A stretch of DNA of 64,000 bases. It comes from Flemingiibacterium sp045636145 (GTDB lineage Bacteria > Bacillota > Clostridia > Oscillospirales > CAG-272). Positions within the stretch are counted from its first letter, which is position 1. The number at the start of each line of letters is the position of its first letter. Where the stretch lies: contig JAZTWV010000015.1 of the NCBI GenBank assembly GCA_045636145.1, positions 5,883-69,882 on the forward strand, read 5' to 3'. The position numbers and the translations under genes were made by a program. The notes beneath the pieces are model-generated. The model was not told the origin of the DNA, did not search any database, and was given only the letters and a program-made list of their open reading frames with translations. Shown piece after piece: positions 16,798 to 25,511 of the stretch.

Positions 16798-18225
16798 TTA
16801 GAGATTATCATACATTGTGAGGTATTTTTTTGCCGATGCATTCCATGAAAAATCCACGCTCATAGCGTTTTTCACAAGCTCACTCCACCTGTCGGCATCG
16901 TTATAGAGAGCGCAGGCACGGTGAATAGCATTAAGCATATCATGGGCATTGTAAGTCACAAAAGTGATGCCGTTTCCCTCTCCCGTTTCCGGATTGTAGG
17001 GTTTTATGGTATCATAAAGACCGCCGGTCTCACGTACCACAGGCACTGTGCCGTAGCGTGACGCTATCATCTGCGCAAGTCCGCAAGGCTCGGATTTTGA
17101 CGGCATCAGGAATATATCAGCAGAAGCGTAAATCTGCTTTGCAAGGTCCTTGTTGAATGCCAGCATAACACCGCATTTTTCCGGATATCTTCTCGCAAGA
17201 TCAGAGAAAAAATCCTCAAGCTCGGCCTCACCCGTACCAAGAAGTACAAGCTGAACATCGCCTGAAAGGATATCATCGGCTACGTGTCTGACAAGATCAA
17301 AGCCTTTATGTGATGCAAGACGGGAAACCATGGCAATAAGCGGTACATCATCACGCTCGGGAAGACCGAATTTTCTCTGAAGTGCCTTCTTGTTCTCCAC
17401 CTTATCCGAAATAGTGTCAACAGAAAATTTCTTCTCTATCACATCATCGGTTTCGGGATTATAGTAATCTGTGTCGATTCCGTTGATGATTCCGCAGCAT
17501 TTTCCGCTGTACATACGGATTATATGATGAAGTCCGCTTGAATAATATTCTGTCTGTATTTCATTTGCGTAGTTTGGACTTACTGTGGTCAGCTTATCAC
17601 AGCACACAATAGCACCCTTGGTGAGATTTATGCAGCCGTCATACTCAACAACATATCTGTCCCATGAATCAAGGCAGAAAATGTCGCCGAGAATATCAAA
17701 GCTGTAGATTCCCTGATAGTCGATATTGTGTATGGTATATACAGCCTTTATGTCGGAATATTCATCAAGATAGCAATATTTGCGCTTTAAGTAGATAACG
17801 CACAGCGCACTTTGCCAATCGTGGCAATGGAGTATATCCGGCATAAAGCCTATATGGGGAAGCATCTCCATTACAGCCTTGCAGAAATAAGCATAGCGTT
17901 CACCGTCATCAAAGCTTCCGTAAAGCGAAGTGCGTTTAAAATAATACTCGTTGTCAATAAAGTAATAAGTAACACCGTCAAGCTCATATGACCACACTCC
18001 GCAGTACTGACGTCTCCAAGAAAGGGAAACTGTAAATTCCGCCACCTTAGTCATCTTGTCCTTATACTTTTCCGCAACAGCCTTGTACATGGGTATGACC
18101 ACACGCACATCTGTATCAGGCTCTGCACGCCTAAGTGCGGCAGGCAGAGACCCCAGCACATCGCCGAGTCCGCCGGTCGCCGCAAAAGGAAGTGCTTCCG
18201 AGCCTACATATAATATTTTTTTCAT
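16798..18225 (-). CDS. glgA: Glycogen synthase (ADP-glucose type)
   Basis: 475 aa from the ATG at 18225, which has GGAGAC 7-8 nt upstream; a longer TTG start at 18246 is less likely. GT5 features: ALPFAATGGLGDVLGSLP at the N-terminus (the usual Lys of KTGGL is Ala here, as in part of the family), HCHDWQ, and the C-terminal SKSEPCGLAQMIASRYGT with the catalytic Glu, then RETGGLYDTI. It extends alpha-1,4 glucan from ADP-glucose supplied by GlgC/GlgD. It sits 34 bp after glgD and 29 bp before glgP. Confidence 0.96.
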   Translation of the reverse strand: MKKILYVGSEALPFAATGGLGDVLGSLPAALRRAEPDTDVRVVIPMYKAVAEKYKDKMTKVAEFTVSLSWRRQYCGVWSYELDGVTYYFIDNEYYFKRTSLYGSFDDGERYAYFCKAVMEMLPHIGFMPDILHCHDWQSALCVIYLKRKYCYLDEYSDIKAVYTIHNIDYQGIYSFDILGDIFCLDSWDRYVVEYDGCINLTKGAIVCCDKLTTVSPNYANEIQTEYYSSGLHHIIRMYSGKCCGIINGIDTDYYNPETDDVIEKKFSVDTISDKVENKKALQRKFGLPERDDVPLIAMVSRLASHKGFDLVRHVADDILSGDVQLVLLGTGEAELEDFFSDLARRYPEKCGVMLAFNKDLAKQIYASADIFLMPSKSEPCGLAQMIASRYGTVPVVRETGGLYDTIKPYNPETGEGNGITFVTYNAHDMLNAIHRACALYNDADRWSELVKNAMSVDFSWNASAKKYLTMYDNL

Positions 18226-18259
18226 AATCTTGTCTCCGTTTTTCAATTTACAGATGATT

Positions 18260-19393
18260 TTATATCATCTTTCCCTTATCAATAAAGAACGGCAGTGAGT
18301 CGTGTCCCGAAAGCATTCTTCCGTCACGGATAACAACATTCTTGTCCGTAACAACACAGTTAAGAAATACATTCTCACCCGTTACGGTATCCTGGAAAAG
18401 AATAGAGTTCTTGACAGTAGTTCCTTTACCCACCTTAACTCCACGGAACAGTATGGAATTTTCAACCGTTCCGTCGATAACACATCCGTCCGCAATAAGG
18501 GAATTTGAAACCTTGGCAGAATCGCTGTATTTCGCGGGAGCGGAGTTTCTGATTTTAGTGTAGATGGGACGGTTCTTTACATTAAAGAGCTGATCGCGAT
18601 TCTTGCTGTCTCCGATAAGCTCCATTGAATGCATATAATAGTCCTGGAGCGAGTTTATAGTAGCAAAATAGCCGTCATATTTGTATATACGGTAATTACG
18701 CCTTGCCGCATTTCTCGAAAGCACGTCGCGGTTGAAGCTTGTGTAGCCGTGAGCTATGGCGTCAAGCACAATACTCTGAAGATATTCGCGGTTTACAACG
18801 AAAATGTTAAGATCAATGTCACGGTATCCCGTAACATTGGGCGGATATGCATTTACATCGGTAATACGGCCTGATTCATCGGAATCCACAATAACATTGC
18901 GCTTGCAGGACTCCTTTGTGAGAAGCACGCGCTTCACAGCCATGGTAATATCCGCGTTGTTGGCTATATGGTCGTTTATCATATCGTTAAGGTCAATATT
19001 GCATATAACGTCGCAGTCGGAGAGCACCACATAGTCCGCATTAAAGCGGGAAACCGAATAATTTACGCTTTTAAGTGCCTCAAGGCGTGTATTATACAAC
19101 GCATTCTGATTGTTTGAGAATGCAGTCATATACGGCGGCAGAATCTTTATACCGCCTGAACGGCGAGCAAGATCCCAGTCCTTACCTGAGCCGATATGAT
19201 CCATAAGGGACTGATAATTGTAGTGAGTTATAACGCTTATAAGACTGATACCCGAATTTACCATATTGGAAAGGGCAAAGTCAATAAGCCTGTAGCGGCA
19301 GGCATAAGGAACAGATGCCATTGTACGGCGCCGCGTAAGCTCCGGGATATTTTTATCGTGAAGATTCGAAAAAATGATACCTTGTACTGACAT
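18260..19393 (-). CDS. glgD: GlgD, regulatory paralogue of ADP-glucose pyrophosphorylase
   Basis: 377 aa. Same fold as GlgC: a nucleotidyltransferase domain followed by a left-handed beta helix with hexapeptide repeats (NSLIADGCVIDGTVENSI, FRGVKVGKGTTVKNSI). The nucleotide-binding loop of GlgC (LAGGQGSRL) is replaced by IFSNLHDKNIPELT, so it should not be catalytic by itself. In Firmicutes GlgD forms a heterotetramer with GlgC and raises its activity. The two genes are adjacent (24 bp apart), glgC first. Confidence 0.95.
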   Translation of the reverse strand: MSVQGIIFSNLHDKNIPELTRRRTMASVPYACRYRLIDFALSNMVNSGISLISVITHYNYQSLMDHIGSGKDWDLARRSGGIKILPPYMTAFSNNQNALYNTRLEALKSVNYSVSRFNADYVVLSDCDVICNIDLNDMINDHIANNADITMAVKRVLLTKESCKRNVIVDSDESGRITDVNAYPPNVTGYRDIDLNIFVVNREYLQSIVLDAIAHGYTSFNRDVLSRNAARRNYRIYKYDGYFATINSLQDYYMHSMELIGDSKNRDQLFNVKNRPIYTKIRNSAPAKYSDSAKVSNSLIADGCVIDGTVENSILFRGVKVGKGTTVKNSILFQDTVTGENVFLNCVVTDKNVVIRDGRMLSGHDSLPFFIDKGKMI

Positions 19394-19417
19394 TGTAATT
19401 TCTTCCTTTCCTAATTG

Positions 19418-20626
19418 TTACGCTTTTTTCTTTTCATCGAAATATGCAGCCCCTACCATATCTCCGGCAGGAATCACAGTGCCGTGAGGAATCTTTATAT
19501 CACCGCCTACAAGGGTAATTCCCTTTCCGCTCTCCTTGACCTCACCTACCTTGGTGCCTGCGCCTATATCCGCTGAGCTGTCAACTATGGAATAATATAC
19601 CGAAGCGCCCTCTCTGATAACGGTATCGTTCATGATTATTGAGTTGCGTATGTACGCACCTCTGGCAACCTTAACGCCACCGAACAGAATGGAATTTTCA
19701 ACTACTCCGTGTACCTCACAGCCCTCTGTTATAATAGAGTTTGACACCTTGGCATCCCCACCTATATAGTGAGGGGCGCGAATAAGGCTTCTTGAATATA
19801 TCTTCCAATCAGAATCAAAAAGATTGAACACCGGTTCATTTCCAATCAGATCCATATGCGCTTCCCAAAGGCTCTCAATAGTACCAACGTCCTTCCAATA
19901 GCCGGAAAAGCTGTATGCATACATGGATTCACCGGCATCAAGCATGGCAGGAATGATATTTTTACCGAAATCGTTCACCGAGTCCGGATTATTTTCATCG
20001 GCGATAAGATATTTTTCAAGCAAGCGTCTGTTGAAGATATATATGCCCATAGACGCCTTCGTACTCTTTGGGTGCGGCGGTTTTTCCTCAAATTCCACAA
20101 TTTTGCCGCTCTCGTCCGTATTCATTATGCCAAAACGGCTCGCCTGCTCTATGGGAACGTCTATTACTGCGATCGTAGCTGCGGCACCTGTCTTTTTATG
20201 GTAGTGAAGCATCTTGCTGTAGTCCATCTTATAAATGTGGTCGCCGGACAGCACCAGAACATAGTCCGGATCATAGCGGTCTATAAAATTAAGATTCTGG
20301 TATATGGCGTTGGCAGTACCGCTATACCAATCCGCTCCGTCCTTACCCTGATACGGCGGCAGGACCATGACACCGCCGCTCATTCGGTCAAGGTCCCACG
20401 GCTGACCGTTGCCTATATATTCGTTAAGCACCAAGGGCTGATACTGGGTAAGCACTCCCACAGTATCAATATGGGAATTTACACAGTTGGAAAGTGTAAA
20501 ATCTATAATGCGATATTTTGCACCGAAAGGAACCGCCGGTTTGGCTGTCTTTTCAGTCAGCGTATAGAGTCTGCTTCCCTGCCCTCCGGCAAGAAGCATT
20601 GCCACACATTCTTTTTTCTTGTACAT
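19418..20626 (-). CDS. glgC: Glucose-1-phosphate adenylyltransferase, catalytic subunit
   Basis: 402 aa. AMLLAGGQGSRLYTLTEKTA is the ATP-binding loop, KPAVPFGAKYRIIDF the substrate loop, and SGDHIYKMDY the Asp motif of the active site; a left-handed beta helix makes the last 120 residues. It makes ADP-glucose from ATP and glucose-1-phosphate, the committed step of bacterial glycogen synthesis. Second gene of the operon, 54 bp after glgB and followed by its partner glgD. Confidence 0.97.
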   Translation of the reverse strand: MYKKKECVAMLLAGGQGSRLYTLTEKTAKPAVPFGAKYRIIDFTLSNCVNSHIDTVGVLTQYQPLVLNEYIGNGQPWDLDRMSGGVMVLPPYQGKDGADWYSGTANAIYQNLNFIDRYDPDYVLVLSGDHIYKMDYSKMLHYHKKTGAAATIAVIDVPIEQASRFGIMNTDESGKIVEFEEKPPHPKSTKASMGIYIFNRRLLEKYLIADENNPDSVNDFGKNIIPAMLDAGESMYAYSFSGYWKDVGTIESLWEAHMDLIGNEPVFNLFDSDWKIYSRSLIRAPHYIGGDAKVSNSIITEGCEVHGVVENSILFGGVKVARGAYIRNSIIMNDTVIREGASVYYSIVDSSADIGAGTKVGEVKESGKGITLVGGDIKIPHGTVIPAGDMVGAAYFDEKKKA

Positions 20627-20680
20627 GATATACCTCCGGTCATTATTTTATTATTTTTTAAAAGTGCAACTCTTGCTGTA

Positions 20681-22672
20681 TTAAATTCTATCAATATCCG
20701 CCTTTTTTGCTTTTTTTATCGGCTCTGCGGGCTTCAGTATGACAGCGCTCATTGCAGGAAGGGTTATTTTAAGCTCCCGACTTCCGTCAAATGCCGCAAC
20801 TGTATCAAGTGCGCCACGATTCAACCTACCGCCGCCGCCATATTCTTCTGCATCGCTTGAAAAAATCTCAAAATAGCGGTTATGCTTCATGTTGACAAGC
20901 GTAAATCCCTCCCTAGTCACAGGGGCAAAGTTTATTGCAACAACAAGCTCTCTGCCGCATTTATCAAGCCTGCGGTACGCTATAACATTGATATCATTCA
21001 TCTCGGGATATATCCACTGGAAGCCGTTCCATGAGAAATCATCCTCCCACAGTGCGCCCTCCTCAAGATAAAGGCGATTGAGCGAGGCTGTGTAAAGCTG
21101 AGATTTTTTATGCATATCGTAATCAAGCATAAACCACTCAAGTTGGTTCTCATAGTCCCATTCGCGGAAAGGCGCATACTCACTGCCCATGAACATAAGC
21201 TTCTTTCCGGGATGTGTCATCTGATAAGCGAGAAATGCTCTGAAACCTGCGAATTTCATACCGTAGTCGCCAAAGTTCTTGTCCAGCAGCGAAAGCTTTC
21301 CGTGAACCACCTCATCGTGAGAAACGGGAAGGATATAATTCTCATTCAGTGAATACATCATCGGGAAAGTAAGCTTCTCATGCTTATACTTGCGGAATAC
21401 CGGGTCGGTCATGATATAATCAAAGGTGTCGTTTGCCCATCCCATGTTCCATTTAAAGTTGAAGCCGAGACCACCCTCATGAACGGGCTTTGTTATCATA
21501 GGCCAATCGGTGGACTCCTCAGCAATCATAAGAGCATCGGGAAATTCGGCAAAAACCGTGGTGTTAAGTTTCTTGAAGAATGCTATAGCTTCAAGATTCT
21601 TGTTTTCACCGTGCTCATTTGGAATCCACTCTCCGGGGTCGCGGTCAAAATCAAGATAAAGCATAGACGCCACCGCATCAACGCGAAGCCCATCAACATG
21701 AAATTCGCGAAGCCAATAAAGGGCGTTTGATATGAGGAAGCACTCAACCTCACATCTTGCAACATCGAAGAAGCGCGTTCCCCACACCTTGTGTTCCATC
21801 CGGTCATATCCCTGATACTCATAAAGCGGCTGACCGTCAAACTCATAAAGTCCGTGCTCGTCCTTGGGGAAATGAGCAGGCACCCAGTCAAGTATAACAC
21901 CGACACCCACGGAATGAAGCTTGTTTACAAAATATCTGAAATCGTCAGGTGTACCGAATCTGGATGTGGGCGAATAATATCCGCACACCTGATACCCCCA
22001 CGAGCCGTCAAAGGGATGCTCGGCGATGGGGAGCAGCTCCACGTGGGTGTATCCCATCTGCTTTACATACGGTGCCAGCTCGTCCGCTATTTCGCGATAG
22101 CCAAGATAATTTTCGCCGTCTTTTGTTGTGGCGCCGTTTTTTGTTTTCCACGAGCCAAGATGTATTTCATAAATATTCATTGGAGCTGAGAAAAATTCGG
22201 GTTTACCCTTCTTTCCGAGAACGTCCCCCGCACGTTTTTTCATCCACAGCTCATCTGACCAAGCAAAATTTTTCTCAGATATTATCTTTGATGCCGTCCC
22301 CTTTAAGGTTTCAGAATACCGTGCATAAGGGTCAGCCTTTAAATGTATCCCGTTTTTTCCTGTAATGCGGTATTTGTAATTTGCGCCGTCAAGTGAGTAT
22401 GCCGAAACGAGAGTATATTCGAAAACTCCCATATCAGTTATGCGCCTCATCGGTGCGGTAGGCTTCCAATCATTGAAATCGCCTACGACCTCCACGCTAA
22501 GCGCGTTTGGTGCCCACACGCGGAATGTATAAGAATATCCGCCGTCAGTTGTGCGGCAGTGACAGCCAAGGTAATCATATGCGTGAAAATTTGTTCCCTG
22601 ATGGAAATAATAAGCGGCGGCATCCCCGACACTTTCGTTTTTTTTCTTTTTATTAGCTCCTGCCTTTGCCAT
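20681..22672 (-). CDS. glgB: 1,4-alpha-glucan branching enzyme
   Basis: 663 aa. An N-terminal CBM48-like domain (about 40-130: YTFRVWAPNALSVEVVGDFN) precedes the GH13 barrel. Conserved regions: DWVPAHFPKDEHGL, GLRVDAVASMLYLDF with the nucleophile Asp, and IAEESTDWP with the acid Glu; SHDEVVHGK carries the transition-state Asp. It makes alpha-1,6 branches. First gene of the glycogen operon; ribosome site AGGAAAGGA. The leading MAKAGANKKKKNES is a basic tail of unknown use. Confidence 0.97.
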   Translation of the reverse strand: MAKAGANKKKKNESVGDAAAYYFHQGTNFHAYDYLGCHCRTTDGGYSYTFRVWAPNALSVEVVGDFNDWKPTAPMRRITDMGVFEYTLVSAYSLDGANYKYRITGKNGIHLKADPYARYSETLKGTASKIISEKNFAWSDELWMKKRAGDVLGKKGKPEFFSAPMNIYEIHLGSWKTKNGATTKDGENYLGYREIADELAPYVKQMGYTHVELLPIAEHPFDGSWGYQVCGYYSPTSRFGTPDDFRYFVNKLHSVGVGVILDWVPAHFPKDEHGLYEFDGQPLYEYQGYDRMEHKVWGTRFFDVARCEVECFLISNALYWLREFHVDGLRVDAVASMLYLDFDRDPGEWIPNEHGENKNLEAIAFFKKLNTTVFAEFPDALMIAEESTDWPMITKPVHEGGLGFNFKWNMGWANDTFDYIMTDPVFRKYKHEKLTFPMMYSLNENYILPVSHDEVVHGKLSLLDKNFGDYGMKFAGFRAFLAYQMTHPGKKLMFMGSEYAPFREWDYENQLEWFMLDYDMHKKSQLYTASLNRLYLEEGALWEDDFSWNGFQWIYPEMNDINVIAYRRLDKCGRELVVAINFAPVTREGFTLVNMKHNRYFEIFSSDAEEYGGGGRLNRGALDTVAAFDGSRELKITLPAMSAVILKPAEPIKKAKKADIDRI

Positions 22673-22809
22673 GCGCCAAATCCTTTCCTGATGTTTTCTA
22701 TTATGAATCTTAATTTAAAGAATTATCATCTCACATAAGAGTATACCATAACGGGGTCAAAATATTACGTCGAATTATATCGGCAAAAGCATATATTCTG
22801 CCGAGATAC

Positions 22810-24639
22810 TCAATCCTCAGCTCGCACTATGTTTATTATCGCCGTTCCGTATCTGTAAGCCTTTTCCTCACCTATTCCGCGCACTCTCATAAGTGACAGC
22901 ATATCACGGGGACGTGACGCAGCTATCTCGCGAAGCGTAGAATCCGTAAATATGACATAAGCCGGAACTCCGCGCTTTTCTGCCGTCTCCCGACGGAATT
23001 TTCGAAGCCGTTCATAAAGTGCCTCATCAGCAGGACTCATTCTAAGAGTCAGCGGCGTCTGCTTTGAGCTCTTACCCTTTTTCTGAGCTTTCTTAACCTT
23101 TACCGTCATACGGCTGCCGGATGCAAGATAATCATCAAGCTTCGGGGAAATTGCAAGCACAGGATACTGTCCGCCGCTTCTTATAAGAAATCCTTCCTCA
23201 ATCATACGCTCAATCACGTCTCTTATAAGTGACACCGGAAGTGCTTCAAGCATTCCGAAGCCGCGCTCATGAGTAAATCCCATAGCACCCATACGTCCGT
23301 TATCCGTGCCGTGGAGAAAATCTGCAATGAACATCGCCCCATACCGCTCCCCGGTAACATCAATTGCCATACGGATCGCACGTACTGCATCCGTAACGTC
23401 CTGAAGCTCGTAGTCGCCTCTGCAGGATGAGCATTTTTCGCATTTTTCAGTCTTCGGAGATTCTCCGAAATACCGGAGAATAAATCCGCGAAGGCAAGCC
23501 GTTGTTTTACAGTACGATATCATCCCGTCAAGCTTGTCATAGCGGCGTTTTTTCGCAGCCTCAAGAGACTCGGCATCAAGCTCCTCAGCATCATCAACAC
23601 CGTTCTCTATAAGGAATTTCGCCGTATGTATGTCCGCCGCAGAGTACAGCAGTATGCAGTCAGCCTCACTTCCGTCACGTCCTGCTCTGCCTGCCTCCTG
23701 ATAGTACGATTCCATGGAAAGTGGAAAATTGTAATGTATTATAAATTCAACATCCGGCTTATCAATGCCCATACCAAAGGCATTTGTTGCAACAATGATA
23801 GGCTTTACATCCCGTATAAAGTCATCCTGTGCCGCCGCACGTTCATTATCGGAAAGACCTGCATGATACATTGTGATGGGGAATCCTGCCGCCAAAAGAT
23901 GTGAGTATATCTTCTCCACATTCTTACGGGTCATCGCATATATGATTCCGGATTTCCCCTTGTTCTCCGATAGATATTTTCGTATATAGTCAATTCGGGA
24001 TTCCGTCTGCACAACTCCGAAATAGAGATTTGGGCGGTCAAAGCCCGTGGTTATCTCATAGGGACGATCAAGTGCCAGAAGCTCAAGCACATCATCCTTT
24101 ACGTTCTTAGTAGCAGTAGCTGTAAATGCCGCCACAACCGGACGGCGGCTGAGTCCTGCAACAAAGTCAGATATATGTGTATAGCTGATTCTGAAATCAT
24201 GTCCCCACTGTGAAACACAGTGCGCTTCATCCACCGCCACAAGAGATATGTCAAGACCCGAGGCAAGCTCCAAAAATCCGTCGGTCATAAGCCTTTCGGG
24301 AGCTACGTAAATGATCTTATATTCTCCGCGGCGTATATTGGACAGTGCTAGTCCATACTGTCTTTGAGTCAGCGAGCTGTTGAGATACGCGGCACGAATA
24401 CCGTTCTGATTAAGTGCCCCCACCTGATCCTTCATAAGCGAGATAAGAGGTGAGACAACAAGAGTAATTCCCGGAAGAAGCATAGCAGGTATCTGATAGC
24501 AAATGGATTTTCCGGCTCCCGTGGGCATTACAGCCAACACATCCCGACCGTTCATTATATTGTCTATTATGATCTCCTGTCCCTCTCTGAACGAGGTATA
24601 TCCGTAGCAGCTTCGCAGAATGCTGTATTTATTCGCCAT
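22810..24639 (-). CDS. recQ: ATP-dependent DNA helicase RecQ
   Basis: 609 aa. Superfamily 2 helicase motifs: AVMPTGAGKSICYQIPA (Walker A), VDEAHCVSQWGHDFR (Walker B and aromatic loop), AAFTATAT, and QEAGRAGRDG (motif VI). Next comes the RecQ zinc domain (Cys pairs around CLRGFILRYFGE, CEKCSSC), a winged helix, and a C-terminal HRDC domain (YERLRKFRRETAEKRGVPA...). It unwinds DNA 3'-5' in recombination and fork repair. A single gene between the glycogen operon and spoIIID. Confidence 0.96.
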   Translation of the reverse strand: MANKYSILRSCYGYTSFREGQEIIIDNIMNGRDVLAVMPTGAGKSICYQIPAMLLPGITLVVSPLISLMKDQVGALNQNGIRAAYLNSSLTQRQYGLALSNIRRGEYKIIYVAPERLMTDGFLELASGLDISLVAVDEAHCVSQWGHDFRISYTHISDFVAGLSRRPVVAAFTATATKNVKDDVLELLALDRPYEITTGFDRPNLYFGVVQTESRIDYIRKYLSENKGKSGIIYAMTRKNVEKIYSHLLAAGFPITMYHAGLSDNERAAAQDDFIRDVKPIIVATNAFGMGIDKPDVEFIIHYNFPLSMESYYQEAGRAGRDGSEADCILLYSAADIHTAKFLIENGVDDAEELDAESLEAAKKRRYDKLDGMISYCKTTACLRGFILRYFGESPKTEKCEKCSSCRGDYELQDVTDAVRAIRMAIDVTGERYGAMFIADFLHGTDNGRMGAMGFTHERGFGMLEALPVSLIRDVIERMIEEGFLIRSGGQYPVLAISPKLDDYLASGSRMTVKVKKAQKKGKSSKQTPLTLRMSPADEALYERLRKFRRETAEKRGVPAYVIFTDSTLREIAASRPRDMLSLMRVRGIGEEKAYRYGTAIINIVRAED

Positions 24640-24755
24640 AATACCGTTATATCTCCCAGGTTAACTGTCTGTTATTTTTACACCATGATCACACACGATA
24701 TATATATTATACAACATTTTTTATCGAATGTAAATAGATTTTCACTTAATTGAAT

Positions 24756-24786
24756 AAAAAAAGGAGCGCAATGCGCTCACCTTTTT
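24756..24786 (-). terminator. Terminator after spoIIID
   Basis: Stem GGAGCGC/GCGCTC with flanking A run (24756-24762) and T run (24782-24786); on the minus strand it ends in a U run, 20 bp after the spoIIID stop codon. Confidence 0.8.
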
Positions 24787-24804
24787 ATGTGCATACCGCA
24801 CAAA

Positions 24805-25074
24805 TCATTTTGAATTTTTTGTCTCTTTTACCGATTCGTATTTGCGTTTGGTAGCATTTCCACCTCGGATATGGCGCTCGGATTTGTTGGTGTCAAGAAT
24901 TTTTGCCGCCTCTGTATACAGGGTATGGTCTATTCTTCTAAGTCGGCAGGAAATATCTTTATGTACAGTAGATTTGCTTATCCCAAACGCCGCAGCGGTA
25001 CTTCTCACCGTGCTTTTCTGTGTTATAAGGTATTCCGCCAGCTTGCGCGCTCTATCATCCGTGTCATAAAACAA
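24805..25074 (-). CDS. spoIIID: Sporulation transcription factor SpoIIID
   Basis: 89 aa. The family core is unmistakable: RARKLAEYLI, STVRSTAAAFGISKSTVHKD (helix-turn-helix) and NKSERHIRGGNATKRKY. SpoIIID acts in the mother cell after SigE and switches later genes on or off. Start choice: GAGGTG at about 25088-25083 places the TTG at 25074 at good distance, while the GTG at 25083 overlaps that same site (it would give 92 aa). A SigE-like promoter lies upstream. This is the clearest sign that the organism makes spores. Confidence 0.95.
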   Translation of the reverse strand: MFYDTDDRARKLAEYLITQKSTVRSTAAAFGISKSTVHKDISCRLRRIDHTLYTEAAKILDTNKSERHIRGGNATKRKYESVKETKNSK

Positions 25075-25089
25075 GATGCTCACCTCGTT

Positions 25090-25139
25090 ATAGTGTTGTT
25101 TGCTCTAACACTATATGTGAGATAAATTAATTTAATGAC
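25090..25139 (-). promoter_or_regulatory. SigE-like promoter and leader inverted repeat before spoIIID
   Basis: On the minus strand GTCATTAA (25139-25132), 14 bp, CATATAGT (25117-25110), close to the SigE consensus. A perfect 9-bp inverted repeat TATAGTGTT/AACACTATA (25090-25098, 25107-25115) lies between this -10 and the ribosome site. The rest of the 437-bp divergent intergenic stretch to 25511 is AT-rich; I see in it only a TATAAT at 25461-25466 for the rightward gene, without a good -35 box. Confidence 0.45.
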
Positions 25140-25511
25140 AAAAATAAATATTTGTAAAATTTTAGCAGTGTTTTTTATGCATTTCGCCGATTTTTGGCAT
25201 TTAAGCATCCAAAAGACAACAATCATGCACTCTACCTAATTTTTCAAGCATTTTTTATGCATATTGGCAATAGCATACTTTGATAAAATAATTAAATACT
25301 TAAATCATATGCTTTTTAGTTCTGCATATTTGCCGAAAATTGTATTTTTTCATTCCAAAATATCACAACACTACCAATTATGCGATTATCTTGCTATATA
25401 ATTTTTATTTTATTCACAATTTGTATTTTGTCGGTACATTTTTATGCCGTCTAAAAATAGTATAATAAAATTGTCGGATTCACACAAACCTGTTTTTGAA
25501 AGGATGTATCA

